64,000 bases of DNA from Micromonospora echinofusca (GCF_900091445.1 NZ_LT607733.1:558001-622000), one strand, 5' to 3'. Shown: positions 48,421 to 59,987, counted from the stretch's first letter. Numbers and translations are program-made. The notes: generated by a model from the sequence alone, not told the origin.

Positions 48421-50489
48421 GACGACTCCTCGGTGGCTGCGGCCTGGATGGCGGTGATCGCCACGGTGTTCACGATGTCCGGCACGGTGGCGCCCCTGGA
48501 CAGGTCGTTCACCGGCCGCCGCAGGCCCTGCATGACCGGTCCGACGGCCACCGCCCCGGCGGAGCGCTGCACCGCCTTGTACGTGTTGTTGCCCGTGTTC
48601 AGGTCCGGGAAGATGAAGACCGTGGCCCGGCCGGCGACCTCGCTGCCGGGCAGCTTCGTCGCCGCGACCGCCGGGTCGATGGCGGCGTCGTACTGGATGG
48701 GCCCCTCGACGAGCAGGTCGGGCCGGCGTTCCCGGACGAGCTTGGTGGCTGCCGCGACCTTCTCGACGTCGGCGCCCGCCCCGGAGCTGCCGGTGGAGTA
48801 GGACAGCATCGCGACCCGTGGTTCGATGCCGAACCGGGCGGCGGTGTCCGCCGAGGAGATGGCGATGTCGGCGAGCTGGGCGGCGTCCGGGTCGGGGTTG
48901 ACCGCGCAGTCGCCGTAGACCAGCACCCGGTCGGCGAGCAGCATGAAGAAGACGCTGGAGGCCACCGAGACGCCCGGCACGTTGCGGATGATCTCGAACG
49001 CGGGGCGGATGGTGGCGGCGGTGGTGTGGGTCGCGCCGGAGACCATCCCGTCGGCGTGCCCCGTCTGCACCATCAGCGTGCCGAAGTAGTTCGGCTGGGC
49101 GACGACGTCGTGGGCCAGGTCGAGGGTCATGCCCCGGTGCGCGCGCAGCTTGGCGTACGTGGCGGCGAACTCGTCGCGCCACTCGCTGGCGACGGGGTCG
49201 ACCACCTGCGCGCCGGTGATGTCGATGCCCAGCTCGCGGGTGCGCCGGGCGATGTCGTCGGGGCGGCCGAGCAGGGTGATGTCGGCGACGCCCCGGCGCA
49301 GCAGGATCTCCGTCGCCCGCAGGATCCGCTCCTCCGCCCCCTCGGGCAGCACGAGGTGCCGGCGCCGGGTCCGGGCGCGGTCGATCAGGTCGTACTCGAA
49401 CATCAGCGGGGTGACCCGCTCGGAGCGGCTGACCCGCAGCCGCCGGGCCAGGTCGTCGGTGTCCACGCAGCGCTCGAACGCGCCGAGCGCGGCCTCGACC
49501 TTGCGTGGGTTGGCGGCGCTGGGCCGCCCCTCGATCCGGCTGGACGCGGCGACCGTGTCGTAGCTGTCGCTGGGCACGGAGAGCACCGCGAGCCCCGTGT
49601 TGAGCCCTTCGACCAGCCGCATCGCCCGCGGGTCCGGCCGCTCGCCGAGGGTCAGCACCAGTCCGGAGACCGAGACCTGCCCGGCCACGTGCGCGGCGCT
49701 CGCCGCCACGAGCAGGTCGGCCCGGTCGCCGGGGGTGATGACCAGGGCGCCCTCGGTCAGGTGGTCCAGCAGGGTCGGCACGTGGGCCGCCCCGACCACG
49801 TAGTCGAGCACGTCACGGCTGAGCGCGTCGTCGTCTCCGGCGAGCAGGGTGGCGCCGAGCGCCGCCGCCACCTCGGCCACCGTCGGCGCCGACACGGTCG
49901 GCACCTCCGGGATGGCGTACGTGGGGACGGGCAGCTCGGGCAGCGTCATGGGGCCCGGCACCCGGTTGGCGATCACCGCCAGCACCGTCGCCCCGAGGTC
50001 CTCCAGATCGTGGTACGCCCCGCGCGCGGCGGCCGCGATCGCCGCCGGCTCCTGCTCGAAGCCGTCGATGACGGGCACCACCACGCTGCCGAACTCGGTG
50101 GCCAGCCGGGCGTTGAAGGCCAGCTCGCGGGGGCCGGCGCCGTCGCCGCCGTCGGCGAAGTCGCTGCCCACCACGACCACGGCGGGGCAGCGCCGTTCGA
50201 CCTCCCGGTAGCGCTCGACGATGCCGCTGATGAGCTCCTCGCGCCGCCCGTCGGCGACGAGTGCCGTCGCCTCGGCGTAGCTGGTGCCGCTCAGCTCGGC
50301 CAGCGGCAGCTCGATCCGGTAGCGGTCACTGAGCAGGGCGAGGATCGGATCGGGGCCCTGCCCGCGTACGAGCGGCCGGAACGCGCCGATCCGCTCGACC
50401 TGCCGGGACAACAGTTCCGCGAGCCCGAGGGCGACGGTCGACTTCCCGCCGCCGGACCCCACGCTGGTCAGGTACACACTCCGCGCCAC
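48417..50489 (-). CDS. pta: Phosphate acetyltransferase
   Basis: A 690-residue long-form enzyme. The N-terminal P-loop-like domain is SVGSGGGKSTVALGLAELL, a DRTGG regulatory domain follows, and the catalytic PTA domain spans about residues 370-690 (LPEGAEERILRA, QTGHADGMVSGATHTTAATIRPA, SYSTGSSGAGADVEKV, VFIFPDLNTGN). It makes acetyl phosphate from acetyl-CoA. GTG 50489 has TAGGGT 6 nt upstream, so the operon is likely leaderless. Confidence 0.95.
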   Translation of the reverse strand: MARSVYLTSVGSGGGKSTVALGLAELLSRQVERIGAFRPLVRGQGPDPILALLSDRYRIELPLAELSGTSYAEATALVADGRREELISGIVERYREVERRCPAVVVVGSDFADGGDGAGPRELAFNARLATEFGSVVVPVIDGFEQEPAAIAAAARGAYHDLEDLGATVLAVIANRVPGPMTLPELPVPTYAIPEVPTVSAPTVAEVAAALGATLLAGDDDALSRDVLDYVVGAAHVPTLLDHLTEGALVITPGDRADLLVAASAAHVAGQVSVSGLVLTLGERPDPRAMRLVEGLNTGLAVLSVPSDSYDTVAASSRIEGRPSAANPRKVEAALGAFERCVDTDDLARRLRVSRSERVTPLMFEYDLIDRARTRRRHLVLPEGAEERILRATEILLRRGVADITLLGRPDDIARRTRELGIDITGAQVVDPVASEWRDEFAATYAKLRAHRGMTLDLAHDVVAQPNYFGTLMVQTGHADGMVSGATHTTAATIRPAFEIIRNVPGVSVASSVFFMLLADRVLVYGDCAVNPDPDAAQLADIAISSADTAARFGIEPRVAMLSYSTGSSGAGADVEKVAAATKLVRERRPDLLVEGPIQYDAAIDPAVAATKLPGSEVAGRATVFIFPDLNTGNNTYKAVQRSAGAVAVGPVMQGLRRPVNDLSRGATVPDIVNTVAITAIQAAATEESS

Positions 50490-50495
50490 CCACCC

Positions 50496-50501
50496 ACCCT
50501 A
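50496..50501 (-). promoter_or_regulatory. Leaderless -10 of pta-ackA
   Basis: Minus-strand TAGGGT is 6 nt before the pta GTG. Confidence 0.5.
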
Positions 50502-50589
50502 GAAGATCTTCGGATTCCCGGCTCGGGTCCTTCGCCCCCTTTCGTCGATCATGAAGTTGTCGCGGAGCCGGGCGCAGTCCGGGCAGGGG

Positions 50590-50769
50590 CTACTCGTCGT
50601 CGGGGTCGTCGAGGCGGGCCAGCCAGGTGGCGAAGCGCTCGATCGGGGTCTCGAACTCCGGGTTCAGGTCGACGAAGTCGCGCAGGCGCTCGCCGAGCCA
50701 CTCCATGCTGACCTGCTCTTCGCCCCGGCGCTCGACCAGTTCCTCGATACCGCGGTCGGTGAAGTACAT
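50590..50769 (-). CDS. DUF6104 small acidic protein
   Basis: A 59-residue protein starting MYFTDRGIEELVERRGEE and ending WLARLDDPDDE, the full pattern of the actinobacterial DUF6104 family. It is acidic and probably helical. AGAGGA lies upstream of the ATG at 50769. It follows kgd on the same strand, but a strong terminator separates them. Function unknown. Confidence 0.85.
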   Translation of the reverse strand: MYFTDRGIEELVERRGEEQVSMEWLGERLRDFVDLNPEFETPIERFATWLARLDDPDDE

Positions 50770-50849
50770 GCTGTGGGTTTCCTCTTCGTCGCTGTGCTGT
50801 GTGGGCCGTGGTGCCGCCGGGGCCTGCCGGCGGCGGAGGCGGGACGGCG

Positions 50850-50890
50850 ACCGGGGCAGAGCCGTCAGGGTCGACGGGCTCTGCCCCGGT
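50850..50890 (-). terminator. kgd terminator
   Basis: A stem of 14 bp (50850-50863 with 50877-50890), extended by an inner GTC/GAC pairing past a one-base bulge. It begins 20 nt after the kgd stop. Confidence 0.85.
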
Positions 50891-50910
50891 GCGCTCGGCG
50901 GTGCGTCAGG

Positions 50911-53900
50911 TCACGGGCGGGGCAGGGCCGCCTCGATCAGCGCGGTCTGCTCGACCTCGTGCATCTTCGCGGAGCCCACGGCCGGGGCGGCCGCCGCCGG
51001 GCGGGAGATCCGGCGCAGCCGTACGTCCGCCAGGTGCTCCAGCAGGTTGAGCGCGACGAACGACCAGGCGCCCTGGTTGGCCGGCTCCTCCTGCACCCAG
51101 GCGAAGTCCTCGGCGTTCGGGTACGCCGCCAGGGCGGCCCGGATCTCCTCGACCGGCATCGGGTAGAGCTGCTCGATCCGGATGATCGCGGTGTCGGTGA
51201 CGCCCCGCTCGTTACGGGCCTGGAACAGGTCGTAGTAGACCTTGCCCGAGCAGAGCAGCACCCGCTTCACCTGCTCCGGCGCCGGGGCGCCCGAGTCGGG
51301 CAGCACCGGCTGGAAGGTGCCGGTGGTGAAGTCCTCCACCGGGGAGACGCAGAGCTTGTGCCGCAGCAGCGACTTCGGCGTGAACACCACCAGCGGCTTG
51401 CGCTTCGGCGACAGCGCCTGGCGGCGCAGCAGGTGGAAGTAGTTCGCCGGGGTGGTCGGGATCGACACCCGCATGTTGTCCTCGGCGCACATCTGGAGGA
51501 ACCGTTCGGGTCGGCCGGAGGTGTGGTCCGGGCCCTGGCCCTCGTGGCCGTGCGGCAGCAGCAGGGTGACGGCGGAGCGCTGGCCCCACTTCACCTCGCC
51601 GGAGGAGATGAACTCGTCGATGACCGACTGGGCGCCGTTGACGAAGTCGCCGAACTGCGCCTCCCAGCACACCAGCGCGTTGATGTTCTCCACCGAGTAG
51701 CCGTACTCGAAGCCCATCGCCGCGTACTCGCTGAGCAGGGAGTCGTGCACGAAGAACCGGGACCGCTCGCCGTCGCCGGTCAGCGACTGCAACGGCAGGT
51801 GGTCGTTGCCGGTCTGCGCGTCGACCACCGAGGCGTGCCGCTGCACGAAGGTGCCCCGGCGGGAGTCCTGCCCGGCGAGCCGGACGGTGACCCCGTCGTG
51901 CAGCAGCGAGCCGAAGGCGATGATCTCGCCGAAGCCCCAGTCGATGTTGCCCTCGACGGACATCTTGGCCCGTCGGTCGAGTAGCTGCTGGATCCGCTTG
52001 TGCGGGGTGAAGCCCTCCGGCAGGTTGACGTGCGCCTCGCCGACGGCCTTGACGACGGCGGCGTCGGTGGCGGTCTCCACCTGCGGCTCCGGCTCGTCCT
52101 CCCGCTTGGGGCGGCTGAGCTGCCGCGGCGTGGTGGCTGCGTCCCGGGTGGCCTTGAAGACCCGCTCCAGCTGCGACTGGTAGTCGCGCAGCAGCTCCTC
52201 CGCGTCCTCCACGGTGATGTCGCCGCGCCCGATCAGCTCCTCGGTGTAGAGCTTGCGGACGGAGCGCTTCGAGTCGATGATCTTGTACATCTGCGGGTTG
52301 GACATCGACGGGTCGTCGCCCTCGTTGTGCCCGCGCCGGCGGTAGCAGACCATGTCGATGACGACGTCCTTGTTGAACTCCTGCCGGTACTCGAAGGCCA
52401 GCCGGGCGACCCGGACCACGGCCTCGGGGTCGTCGCCGTTGACGTGGAAGATCGGCGCCTGGATCATCCGGGCGACGTCGGTGCTGTAGAGGCTGGAGCG
52501 GCTGTACTCCGGGGCGGTGGTGAAGCCGACCTGGTTGTTGACCACCACGTGGACCGTGCCGCCGGTGCGGTAGCCGCGCAGCTGCGAGAGGTTGAGGGTC
52601 TCGGCGACCACGCCCTGACCGGCGAAGGCGGCGTCACCGTGCACCGCCAGCGGCAGCACGGTGTAGCCCTCCAGCTTGAGGTCTATCCGGTCCTGCTTGG
52701 CCCGGACGATGCCCTCCAGCACCGGGTCGACGGCCTCCAGGTGCGACGGGTTCGCCACCACCGAGACCTTGACCGCGTGGTCGCCGTCGGGCGTGGTGAA
52801 CTTGCCGTTCTGGCCGAGGTGGTATTTCACGTCGCCGGAACCCTGCGTGGAGCGCGGGTCCAGGTGCCCCTCGAACTCCGAGAAGATCTTCTCGTACGGC
52901 TTGCCGACGATGTTGGCCAGCACGTTGAGCCGACCCCGGTGGGCCATGCCGATGACGACCTCGTCCAGCCCGCCCTCGGCGGAGGCCTCCAGCACCTCGC
53001 CGAGCAGCGGGATCAGCGACTCGCCGCCCTCCAGCGAGAAGCGCTTCTGCCCGACGTACTTGGTCTGGAGGAAGGTCTCGAACGCCTCGGCGGCGTTGAG
53101 CCGGTTGAGTACGTGCTTCTGCTCGTCGGCCGACGGCTTCTCGTACTTGCGCTCGATCCGCTCCTGGATCCAGCGCCGCTCCTCCGGGTCCTGGATGTGC
53201 ATGTACTCGATGCCGACCCGGCGGCAGTACGAGTCGCGCAGCACGCCGAGGATGTCGCGCAGCTTCATCCGCTGCTTGCCGGCGAAGCCGTTGACGGGGA
53301 ACTCGCGGTCGAGGTCCCAGAGCGTCAGCCCGTGCTGGAGCACGTCCAGGTCGGGGTGCTTGCGGATCTTGAACTCGAGCGGGTCGGTGTCGGCCATCAG
53401 GTGGCCGCGCACGCGGTACGCGTGGATCAGCTCGTGCACCCGGGCGGTCTTGTTGATCTGGCCCTCGTTGTTGACCGCGACGTCGCGCATCCAGCGCACC
53501 GGCTCGTAGGGGATGCGCAGCGAGGTGAAGATCTGGTCGTAGAAGTTGTGCTCGCCGAGCAGCAGCTCGTGCATCACCTTCAGAAATTCGCCGGACTGCG
53601 CGCCCTGGATGATCCGGTGGTCGTACGTGCTGGTCAGGGTGATGACCTTGCTGACGGCCAGCTCGGCCAGGGTGGCCTCGGACATGCCCTGGTAGGGGGC
53701 CGGGTACTCCATCGCGCCGACGCCGATGATGGCGCTCTGCCCCGGCATGAGCCGCGGCATCGAGTGCACGGTGCCGATGCCGCCGGGGTTGGTCAGCGAG
53801 ATCGTGGTGCCGGAGTGGTCCTCCATGGTCAGCTCGTTGCGGCGGGCGCGCCGGACCACGTCCTCGTACGCCTGCCAGAACTGCCGGAAGTCCATCTGCT

Positions 53901-54660
53901 CGCAGGCCTTGATGGAGGGGACCACCAGGTTGCGGCTGCCGTCCGGCTTCACCAGGTCGATCGCGATGCCCAGGTTGACGTGCTCCGGCCGGACCATGAC
54001 CGGCTTGCCGTCGACCTCGGCGAAGGAGTTGTTCATCTCCGGGTGGGCGACGAGGGCGCGGACCATCGCGTAGCCGATGAGGTGGGTGAAACTGACCTTG
54101 CCACCACGCCCACGGGTGAGGTGGTTGTTGATCACGATGCGGTTGTCGACCAGCAGCTTCGCCGGGACGGCGCGCACGCTGGTGGCGGTCGGCACGGCCA
54201 GCGAGGCGTCCATGTTCTGGACGATCTTCGCCGCCACGCCGCGCAGCGGGGTGGTCTGCGCGCCGGTGGCGGTCGGCTTGGCCGCCGCCGGCTTGGCGGG
54301 GGCCGCCTTCGTGGCCGCCGGCTTGGCCGGGGCGGCCTTGGCGGCGGGCTTCTCCGCCTTGGGCTCGGCCTTGGGTTCCGGCTTCGGCTCCGCCGGCTTC
54401 TTCTCGGCCGGCTGGGCGACCGTGGTGGCCGCCTCCTGCTGGCCGGCGGGCTCCGGCGCGGCGGCCGGCTTCGGGGCCTGCTCAGCTCCGCGCGGCTTCC
54501 CGGCGCCGGGCGCCGGGCGGTAGTCCGCGAAGAAGTCGTGCCAGGCCGAATCGACGCTGGTGGGGTCGGCGAGGTAGCGCTGGTACATCTCCTCGACGAT
54601 CCACTCGTTCGGACCGAAACCCGCCAGTGGGTTCTCCTGCGAAGTCTGCTGGGTCGACAC
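50911..54660 (-). CDS. kgd: Multifunctional 2-oxoglutarate decarboxylase/dehydrogenase E1-E2o (Kgd)
   Basis: A 1249-residue actinobacterial fusion enzyme of the TCA cycle. Residues 1-40 are the E1-type arm ([17 protein letters not shown]), and about 45-145 an Ala/Lys/Pro linker. Residues 150-370 are an E2-type acyltransferase domain with the catalytic DHR motif ([10 protein letters not shown]). From about 370 it is the ThDP-dependent E1 ([44 protein letters not shown]). In mycobacteria GarA controls it. The GTG start has GAGG about 13 nt upstream. Confidence 0.95.
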   Translation of the reverse strand: MSTQQTSQENPLAGFGPNEWIVEEMYQRYLADPTSVDSAWHDFFADYRPAPGAGKPRGAEQAPKPAAAPEPAGQQEAATTVAQPAEKKPAEPKPEPKAEPKAEKPAAKAAPAKPAATKAAPAKPAAAKPTATGAQTTPLRGVAAKIVQNMDASLAVPTATSVRAVPAKLLVDNRIVINNHLTRGRGGKVSFTHLIGYAMVRALVAHPEMNNSFAEVDGKPVMVRPEHVNLGIAIDLVKPDGSRNLVVPSIKACEQMDFRQFWQAYEDVVRRARRNELTMEDHSGTTISLTNPGGIGTVHSMPRLMPGQSAIIGVGAMEYPAPYQGMSEATLAELAVSKVITLTSTYDHRIIQGAQSGEFLKVMHELLLGEHNFYDQIFTSLRIPYEPVRWMRDVAVNNEGQINKTARVHELIHAYRVRGHLMADTDPLEFKIRKHPDLDVLQHGLTLWDLDREFPVNGFAGKQRMKLRDILGVLRDSYCRRVGIEYMHIQDPEERRWIQERIERKYEKPSADEQKHVLNRLNAAEAFETFLQTKYVGQKRFSLEGGESLIPLLGEVLEASAEGGLDEVVIGMAHRGRLNVLANIVGKPYEKIFSEFEGHLDPRSTQGSGDVKYHLGQNGKFTTPDGDHAVKVSVVANPSHLEAVDPVLEGIVRAKQDRIDLKLEGYTVLPLAVHGDAAFAGQGVVAETLNLSQLRGYRTGGTVHVVVNNQVGFTTAPEYSRSSLYSTDVARMIQAPIFHVNGDDPEAVVRVARLAFEYRQEFNKDVVIDMVCYRRRGHNEGDDPSMSNPQMYKIIDSKRSVRKLYTEELIGRGDITVEDAEELLRDYQSQLERVFKATRDAATTPRQLSRPKREDEPEPQVETATDAAVVKAVGEAHVNLPEGFTPHKRIQQLLDRRAKMSVEGNIDWGFGEIIAFGSLLHDGVTVRLAGQDSRRGTFVQRHASVVDAQTGNDHLPLQSLTGDGERSRFFVHDSLLSEYAAMGFEYGYSVENINALVCWEAQFGDFVNGAQSVIDEFISSGEVKWGQRSAVTLLLPHGHEGQGPDHTSGRPERFLQMCAEDNMRVSIPTTPANYFHLLRRQALSPKRKPLVVFTPKSLLRHKLCVSPVEDFTTGTFQPVLPDSGAPAPEQVKRVLLCSGKVYYDLFQARNERGVTDTAIIRIEQLYPMPVEEIRAALAAYPNAEDFAWVQEEPANQGAWSFVALNLLEHLADVRLRRISRPAAAAPAVGSAKMHEVEQTALIEAALPRP

Positions 54661-54889
54661 GGCCGGTAATCGCCTCTTTCACGCGGGTTTGTGTGGCACG
54701 CGGTGTCCGGTGTCGCCCTGCCTTCGAGCGCGCACGAGACGGCTCCCAGGCTACGCCGTACGGATGCCACAGGCATTTCCGCCTCCGACGCGTGGCCGGT
54801 TTCACAGAAGATGCCAGAAGTTCACCAAACGCTGCGTGTTCCGTCGGCTCCTGATAAGGCACGGCATGTGGGCGGAGCCCGGTGCGACC

Positions 54890-54924
54890 GGGGCGGGAGT
54901 GGTGCCCGGCACCACCCCCGCCCC
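54890..54924 (-). terminator. ABC exporter operon terminator
   Basis: A two-stage hairpin: GGGGCGGG with CCCGCCCC and GTGGTGCC with GGCACCAC, each 8 bp. It lies 18 nt after the permease stop and before the kgd promoter region. Confidence 0.8.
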
Positions 54925-54942
54925 GTCGTCGCGGCGGACCCG

Positions 54943-55751
54943 TCAGGAGATGTCGCGCCGCCGGGTGATCAGGACACCGGCGACCCCGCTCACCACCGCG
55001 TAACCGATCAGCACGAGCGCGCCGACCCACCACGCGGGGGTGAAGTCCGTCTGGCCCTCGCTGACCATCACGGTCGAGGCGATGGCGGGCCAGATCACCT
55101 GCCACTTGACCACGGCCTCGCTGTTCAGCAGGTTCGACAGCAGCATGAACAGCAGCCCCACCACCTGCGTGCCGACGAGGTAGAGCACCGCGGCGGTGAT
55201 CACCGCGCCGAGCTGGTTGGTGATCAGCGTGCCGATGCCGATGCCCAGGACCGTCCAGATCGCGTACGCCAGCAGGTTGAGCAGCAGCGCCCGCTGCACG
55301 GCCCACTCGCCGAGCAGGGTGCCGTGGCCGTTGGCCGACAGGAACACCGCCCCGGCGGCCAGGTCGATCAGCGTGGTCACCAGCCAGAAGCCGATGCCCA
55401 GCAGGCTGGCCGCGACCAGCTTGCTGAGGATCACCGACGTGCGCCGCGGCGTGGCCAGGAACGTGGTGGTCGCCGTCTGGTGGAAGAACTCGTTGGTGAC
55501 CATCAGGATGCCGATCAGCATCACGAACATCAGGCCCAGGTACTGCCCGGAGGTGTAGAGGTTCGCGGCCTGCGCCGCCGCGGATGCCTGGTCGCCGGTG
55601 ACGCCCAGCTCCTCGGCGTTGCCGTTCAACGTCTCGTTGGCGACCCAGGCGTTGAAGGCGAAGGCCAGCGCGATCGACAGGAACGCGGCGATGGCCAGCC
55701 ACCACCACGTGCTGGTGGTACGGATCTTGAGAAGCTCGGACCGGACGAGGT

Positions 55752-55755
<4 letters not shown>
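54943..55755 (-). CDS. ABC-2 type permease
   Basis: A 270-residue membrane protein with six hydrophobic helices. It starts MNLVRSELLKIRTTSTWWWL, the usual entry of ABC-2 permeases of the NatB-like type. It has the FFHQTATTTFLATPRR coupling loop. The ATG overlaps the ATPase stop (ATGA). Together they export an unknown substrate. Confidence 0.88.
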
Positions 55756-56687
<932 letters not shown>

Positions 56688-56818
56688 TGCTCTCCTTCGT
56701 GCGGTGGCGTCGGGGTACGCCGTGACACAGCGTGGCGGGCGGGCGCAACCAGGTCAATCAGGCGCGCTTCCTAGATCCACCTCCGCCTCAGGCAGGAGGC
56801 CCTCATCCCCAGGGACGA

Positions 56819-57478
56819 TTATCCGGCGTCGTCCGGTACGGCGATCCAGGTTGCCCGGGCCCAGGCCAGGAGGGTGCCGTCGGGGGCGTACAGGCTGGTG
56901 TGCACGAGCGCCTTGCGGCCCTCGCCGCCGACCATGACGCCGGTCACCACGCACTCGTCGCCCGGCTCCGGCAGCGTCGCGACCACCGCCGCGATCCGGC
57001 CGAGGACGTACGGCCGGCCGGGGGCGATCACCGCCCAGCCGCCGGGGCAGTCCAGCGCGGCCCAGACGGTGGGTGTCGTGACCGCGGGGGGCACCCGAAA
57101 CGGCGCGGCGGTGCGGCCGTCCGGCAGCCGCCCCGGAAAGATCCGCAGCCCGTCGGGGCGGTCCGGGCCGCAGACGTAGCAGCCCGGGAAGGGGTGCTCC
57201 ACCAGTCCGGGGTACGCCGCCGAGGCGGCCCGCGCGGCCGGCAGCTGCACCGGCGGCACCACCGCCCGGGGGTCCTCCGTGGGGCGGACCTGGGCGACGA
57301 GGAGGCCCTGTGGGTCGTGGACCTCGCCGTCGGCGAGAGTGAGCGGGGTCTCCAGCGGGGGCGGGCGACGCAGCGTGACCTCGACCGGCCCCGGGCCGGC
57401 GGCCTCGGCGAAGACCCCGGCGCTCCAGCCGCCGTTGCCCGAGCCGGGCGGCCCGTTGAAACGCGACTCGATGATCAT
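56819..57478 (-). CDS. Hotdog-fold thioesterase-like protein
   Basis: A 219-residue protein. PGCYVCGPDRPDGLRIFPG is the Cys-Gly-containing motif seen in PaaI-type hotdog proteins, with WAALDCPGGWAV in the second half suggesting a double-hotdog. No clear catalytic Asp can be assigned. GGAGGTG precedes the ATG at 57478. It might hydrolyse an acyl-CoA. Confidence 0.7.
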   Translation of the reverse strand: MIIESRFNGPPGSGNGGWSAGVFAEAAGPGPVEVTLRRPPPLETPLTLADGEVHDPQGLLVAQVRPTEDPRAVVPPVQLPAARAASAAYPGLVEHPFPGCYVCGPDRPDGLRIFPGRLPDGRTAAPFRVPPAVTTPTVWAALDCPGGWAVIAPGRPYVLGRIAAVVATLPEPGDECVVTGVMVGGEGRKALVHTSLYAPDGTLLAWARATWIAVPDDAG

Positions 57479-57626
57479 CAGACACCTCCGGCGGCGACGC
57501 CCGGCCCCGTCGCCGGTACGCCCCGGCAGCCTCGCACGCCGTCCGTCCGACTCCGGCACGGGCCGTTCACCTCATCGACACCGCTCACCCCGCCGGCCGG
57601 CAACCCGGGCCGCCTACACAGGTCCC

Positions 57627-58403
57627 ATGGCCGTTCTGCACGCCGCTGGCGCACCCCTGACGACCAGCGGATACACCCTGCTGATCGCCGACGACCCGAA
57701 CGAGGTCGCGGCCGCTCAACGCCTGCGTCACGAGGTGTTCGCCACCGAACTCGGCGCGATCCTGCGCCCGGGCGCCGCCGGGCTCGACGTCGACGACTTC
57801 GACGCGTACTGCGACCACCTGATCGTCCGGCGGGAGAGCACCGGCGAGGTGGTCGGCACGTACCGGCTGCTCCCGCCGGGGCGCACCGACCGGCGGTACG
57901 CGGAGACCGAGTTCGACCTCAGGGCGCTCGACCCGCTCCGCGACGACCTGGTCGAGGCGGGCCGCTCCTGCGTGCACCCCGACCACCGCTCCGGCGCGGT
58001 GATCAACCTGATGTGGGCCGGCATCGTCCGCTACCTGCACCTGCGCGGGTCCCGCTGGCTCGGCGGCTGCGCGTCGGTGCCGGTGGCCGACGGGGGCGGG
58101 ACCGTCGCGCGGGTGTGGGACGAGGTCTCCGCGCGGCACCTGGCCCCGCCGCGACTGCGCGTACGCCCGAAGCGCCCCTGGTTCGCCGAGCCGGGCGCGG
58201 CGGGCGGCCCGGCCGCGGACGGCGGCCTGGCGGCGCGGGCCGTGCCGCCGCTGCTGCGCGGCTACCTGCGCCTCGGCGCCTGGGTCGGCGGCGAGCCGGC
58301 GTACGACCCGGACTTCGGGGTGGCCGACTTCTACGTGCTGTTCTCCCTGGACCGGATGAACCCCCGCTACCTGCGGCACTTCCTTGGCGGGGCGGAGCGG
58401 TGA
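57627..58403 (+). CDS. OlsB-like N-acyltransferase (GNAT fold)
   Basis: A 258-residue protein with the hemolysin-like/OlsB acyltransferase domain. AAQRLRHEVFATELGA, DHLIVRRESTGEVVGTYRLL, EAGRSCVHPDHRSGAVINLMWAGI and FGVADFYVLFSLDRMNPRY are typical. OlsB makes lyso-ornithine lipid. It is coupled by a GTGA overlap to the PlsC-like gene, as olsB and olsA are in other bacteria, so ornithine lipid synthesis is a reasonable inference. Confidence 0.75.
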   Translation: MAVLHAAGAPLTTSGYTLLIADDPNEVAAAQRLRHEVFATELGAILRPGAAGLDVDDFDAYCDHLIVRRESTGEVVGTYRLLPPGRTDRRYAETEFDLRALDPLRDDLVEAGRSCVHPDHRSGAVINLMWAGIVRYLHLRGSRWLGGCASVPVADGGGTVARVWDEVSARHLAPPRLRVRPKRPWFAEPGAAGGPAADGGLAARAVPPLLRGYLRLGAWVGGEPAYDPDFGVADFYVLFSLDRMNPRYLRHFLGGAER

Positions 58404-59275
58404 GTGCGGCCGGACGCCTCTGGCTGCCCGTGTCGGGTTGCGGGCCGGCGTGCCTGCCCGCCGCCGGCGAGGTGCCGGCCGTGCCGCCGGCCCGTCGGCT
58501 CGCCCGGCTGCTCGCGGTGCTCGGCATGCTGGCGGCGGGAACGGGGCTGGCGGTGCTGCTGCCGGTGCTGCCGGCCGCCGCCCGGGCGGCGGGCGTGCGC
58601 GGCTGGGCCCGGTGGACGCTGCGGGCGTTCGGCGTACGCCTGGTGGCGCGCGGCCGGCCGCCCCGGCGGCGGGCGCTGCTGGTCGCCAACCACGCCTCGT
58701 GGCTGGACGTGCTGGCGTTGCTGGCCGTCGCGCCGGCCCGGATGGTGGCCAAGCGGGAGGTCCGGTCCTGGCCGCTGGTGGGGCTGTTCGCCGCGGCGGC
58801 CGGCACCGTCCTGGTGGACCGTTCCCGCCCTCGCGACCTGCCCGCGACGGTGGCCCGGGTCAGCGCCGACCTGCGCGCCGGTCGTGCGGTCGCGGTCTTC
58901 CCGGAGGGTACGACGTGGTGCGGCACCGCCGACGCGGCCGGTTGCCGGCCCGGGCGGGGGTTCCGTCCGGCGCTGTTCCAGGCGGCCATCGACGCCGGGG
59001 CGCCGGTGGTGCCGCTGCGGATCGGCTACCGGTGCGCCGCGACCGGCGTGCCGACCACGGCCGCCGCCTTCGTCGGCGACGACGACCTGCTCCGCTCGGT
59101 ACGCCGGGTGCTCGCCGCCCGGGGCCTGGAGGTGCGGGTGACGGTCTCCGCCGCCCTGCACCCCGACCCGGGCGCGGACCGGCGGCTGCTCGCCCGGGCG
59201 GCCGAGTCGGTCGTGCACCTCGCGGCGGTCACCCCGCCCGCCACCCGCAGGCGGGGGCTCGGCCTGGCCGCCTGA
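58400..59275 (+). CDS. PlsC-type lysophospholipid acyltransferase
   Basis: A 291-residue membrane acyltransferase. One or two hydrophobic segments precede the catalytic HX4D box in ANHASWLDVLALL, and the acceptor site FPEGTTW follows. GTG 58400 overlaps the previous stop. In an olsBA-type operon it would be OlsA, acylating the hydroxyl of lyso-ornithine lipid; otherwise it makes phosphatidate. Confidence 0.85.
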   Translation: MSAAGRLWLPVSGCGPACLPAAGEVPAVPPARRLARLLAVLGMLAAGTGLAVLLPVLPAAARAAGVRGWARWTLRAFGVRLVARGRPPRRRALLVANHASWLDVLALLAVAPARMVAKREVRSWPLVGLFAAAAGTVLVDRSRPRDLPATVARVSADLRAGRAVAVFPEGTTWCGTADAAGCRPGRGFRPALFQAAIDAGAPVVPLRIGYRCAATGVPTTAAAFVGDDDLLRSVRRVLAARGLEVRVTVSAALHPDPGADRRLLARAAESVVHLAAVTPPATRRRGLGLAA

Positions 59276-59380
59276 CCCTCCTTCCCGGTGCGCCGGTGCG
59301 CCGGTGCGCGTGGGATGTGCGCCCTTCCCGGCGCCGGTGCCCGTCGGGTGTGCGGCCGGCGCTGTGTCATCGTGAGGGAC

Positions 59381-59887
59381 GTGCCCAGGACCCATCCGCC
59401 GGCCGGCCCGACGCGCGAGGCGGCCCGGCGTCGGCTCCGCTCACTGGCCGGGTGGGAGCTGCTGAACGTCCCCCTCCAGGCATGGCTGTGGTTCCGGGTG
59501 GTGGACGTGCCGCTGACGGCGGCGAACATCGCCGGCTTCGGGTCCGTCGCGGCCCTGCTCGTGGTGGGCGCTGCGTACTGGGCACTCAAGCTCCGGCAAC
59601 TGCGCCTCGGGCGGTCGCGCCTGCCCGGCCTGCGCCACTTCGCCACCGCGCGGGCCGCCCTACCGGTCCTCCTGGTGGCCGTGCTCGCCGCCTGCGCCGT
59701 GGCCGCCGTGCGGACCCCCGGCGCGCAGTCGTACCCGGGGCTGGCCTTCGGCATCTTCGCCGTCCTCGAGTACGTCAACTACTTCCACGTCCAGCTCATG
59801 CACGACAACCGCGCCGACCTGCGGCGTCTGGCCACGGTGGGGTTCCGGCGTGCGCATCTCGCCCGGGACCTGCGCGCCGCCCGCTGA
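59381..59887 (+). CDS. Hypothetical four-helix membrane protein
   Basis: A 168-residue protein with a basic N-terminus and helices near residues 27-45, 48-70, 85-105 and 115-135. The helix VLEYVNYFHVQLMHDN is followed by a basic C-terminus. The GTG at 59381 has CATCGT 7 nt upstream. A family is not recognised. Confidence 0.65.
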   Translation: MPRTHPPAGPTREAARRRLRSLAGWELLNVPLQAWLWFRVVDVPLTAANIAGFGSVAALLVVGAAYWALKLRQLRLGRSRLPGLRHFATARAALPVLLVAVLAACAVAAVRTPGAQSYPGLAFGIFAVLEYVNYFHVQLMHDNRADLRRLATVGFRRAHLARDLRAAR

Positions 59888-59936
59888 GCCTTGGTGCCGC
59901 GTCCCGACCGGAGCGCCGCCATGGCGGTTGTGGTGT

Positions 59937-59950
59937 CGCGATGTATCGCG
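59937..59950. promoter_or_regulatory. Palindrome CGCGAT-GT-ATCGCG, candidate PadR operator
   Basis: A perfect 6+6 inverted repeat immediately upstream of the -10 element of the padR-like gene. Its position suits autorepression. Confidence 0.55.
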
Positions 59951-59951
59951 T

Positions 59952-59957
59952 TAATGT
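59952..59957 (+). promoter_or_regulatory. -10 element of the padR-like transcript
   Basis: TAATGT ends 6 nt before an ATG at 59964, so transcription probably starts at that ATG. Confidence 0.5.
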
Positions 59958-59963
59958 CCTGCC

Positions 59964-59987
59964 ATGGACGAGGGGGAGCTGCCGTGA
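59964..59987 (+). CDS. Seven-codon upstream ORF (MDEGELP)
   Basis: The ATG at 59964 opens a 7-codon ORF whose TGA overlaps the GTG of the padR-like gene (GTGA). The purine run GAGGGGGAG inside it is the ribosome site of the next gene. It appears to be translated leaderless and to couple to the regulator. It may be only a chance ORF. Confidence 0.35.
   Translation: MDEGELP

Noticed and set aside
52000..54669. 889-codon open frame antisense to kgd
   Set aside because: It mirrors the codon structure of kgd in high-GC DNA and its translation is low-complexity Leu/Val/Arg/Gly without any domain.
54963..54974. A third GGTGATCAGGAC match
   Set aside because: It lies inside the last codons of the ABC permease gene (the codons for VLIT on the minus strand) and has no inverted partner nearby, so it is a chance match.
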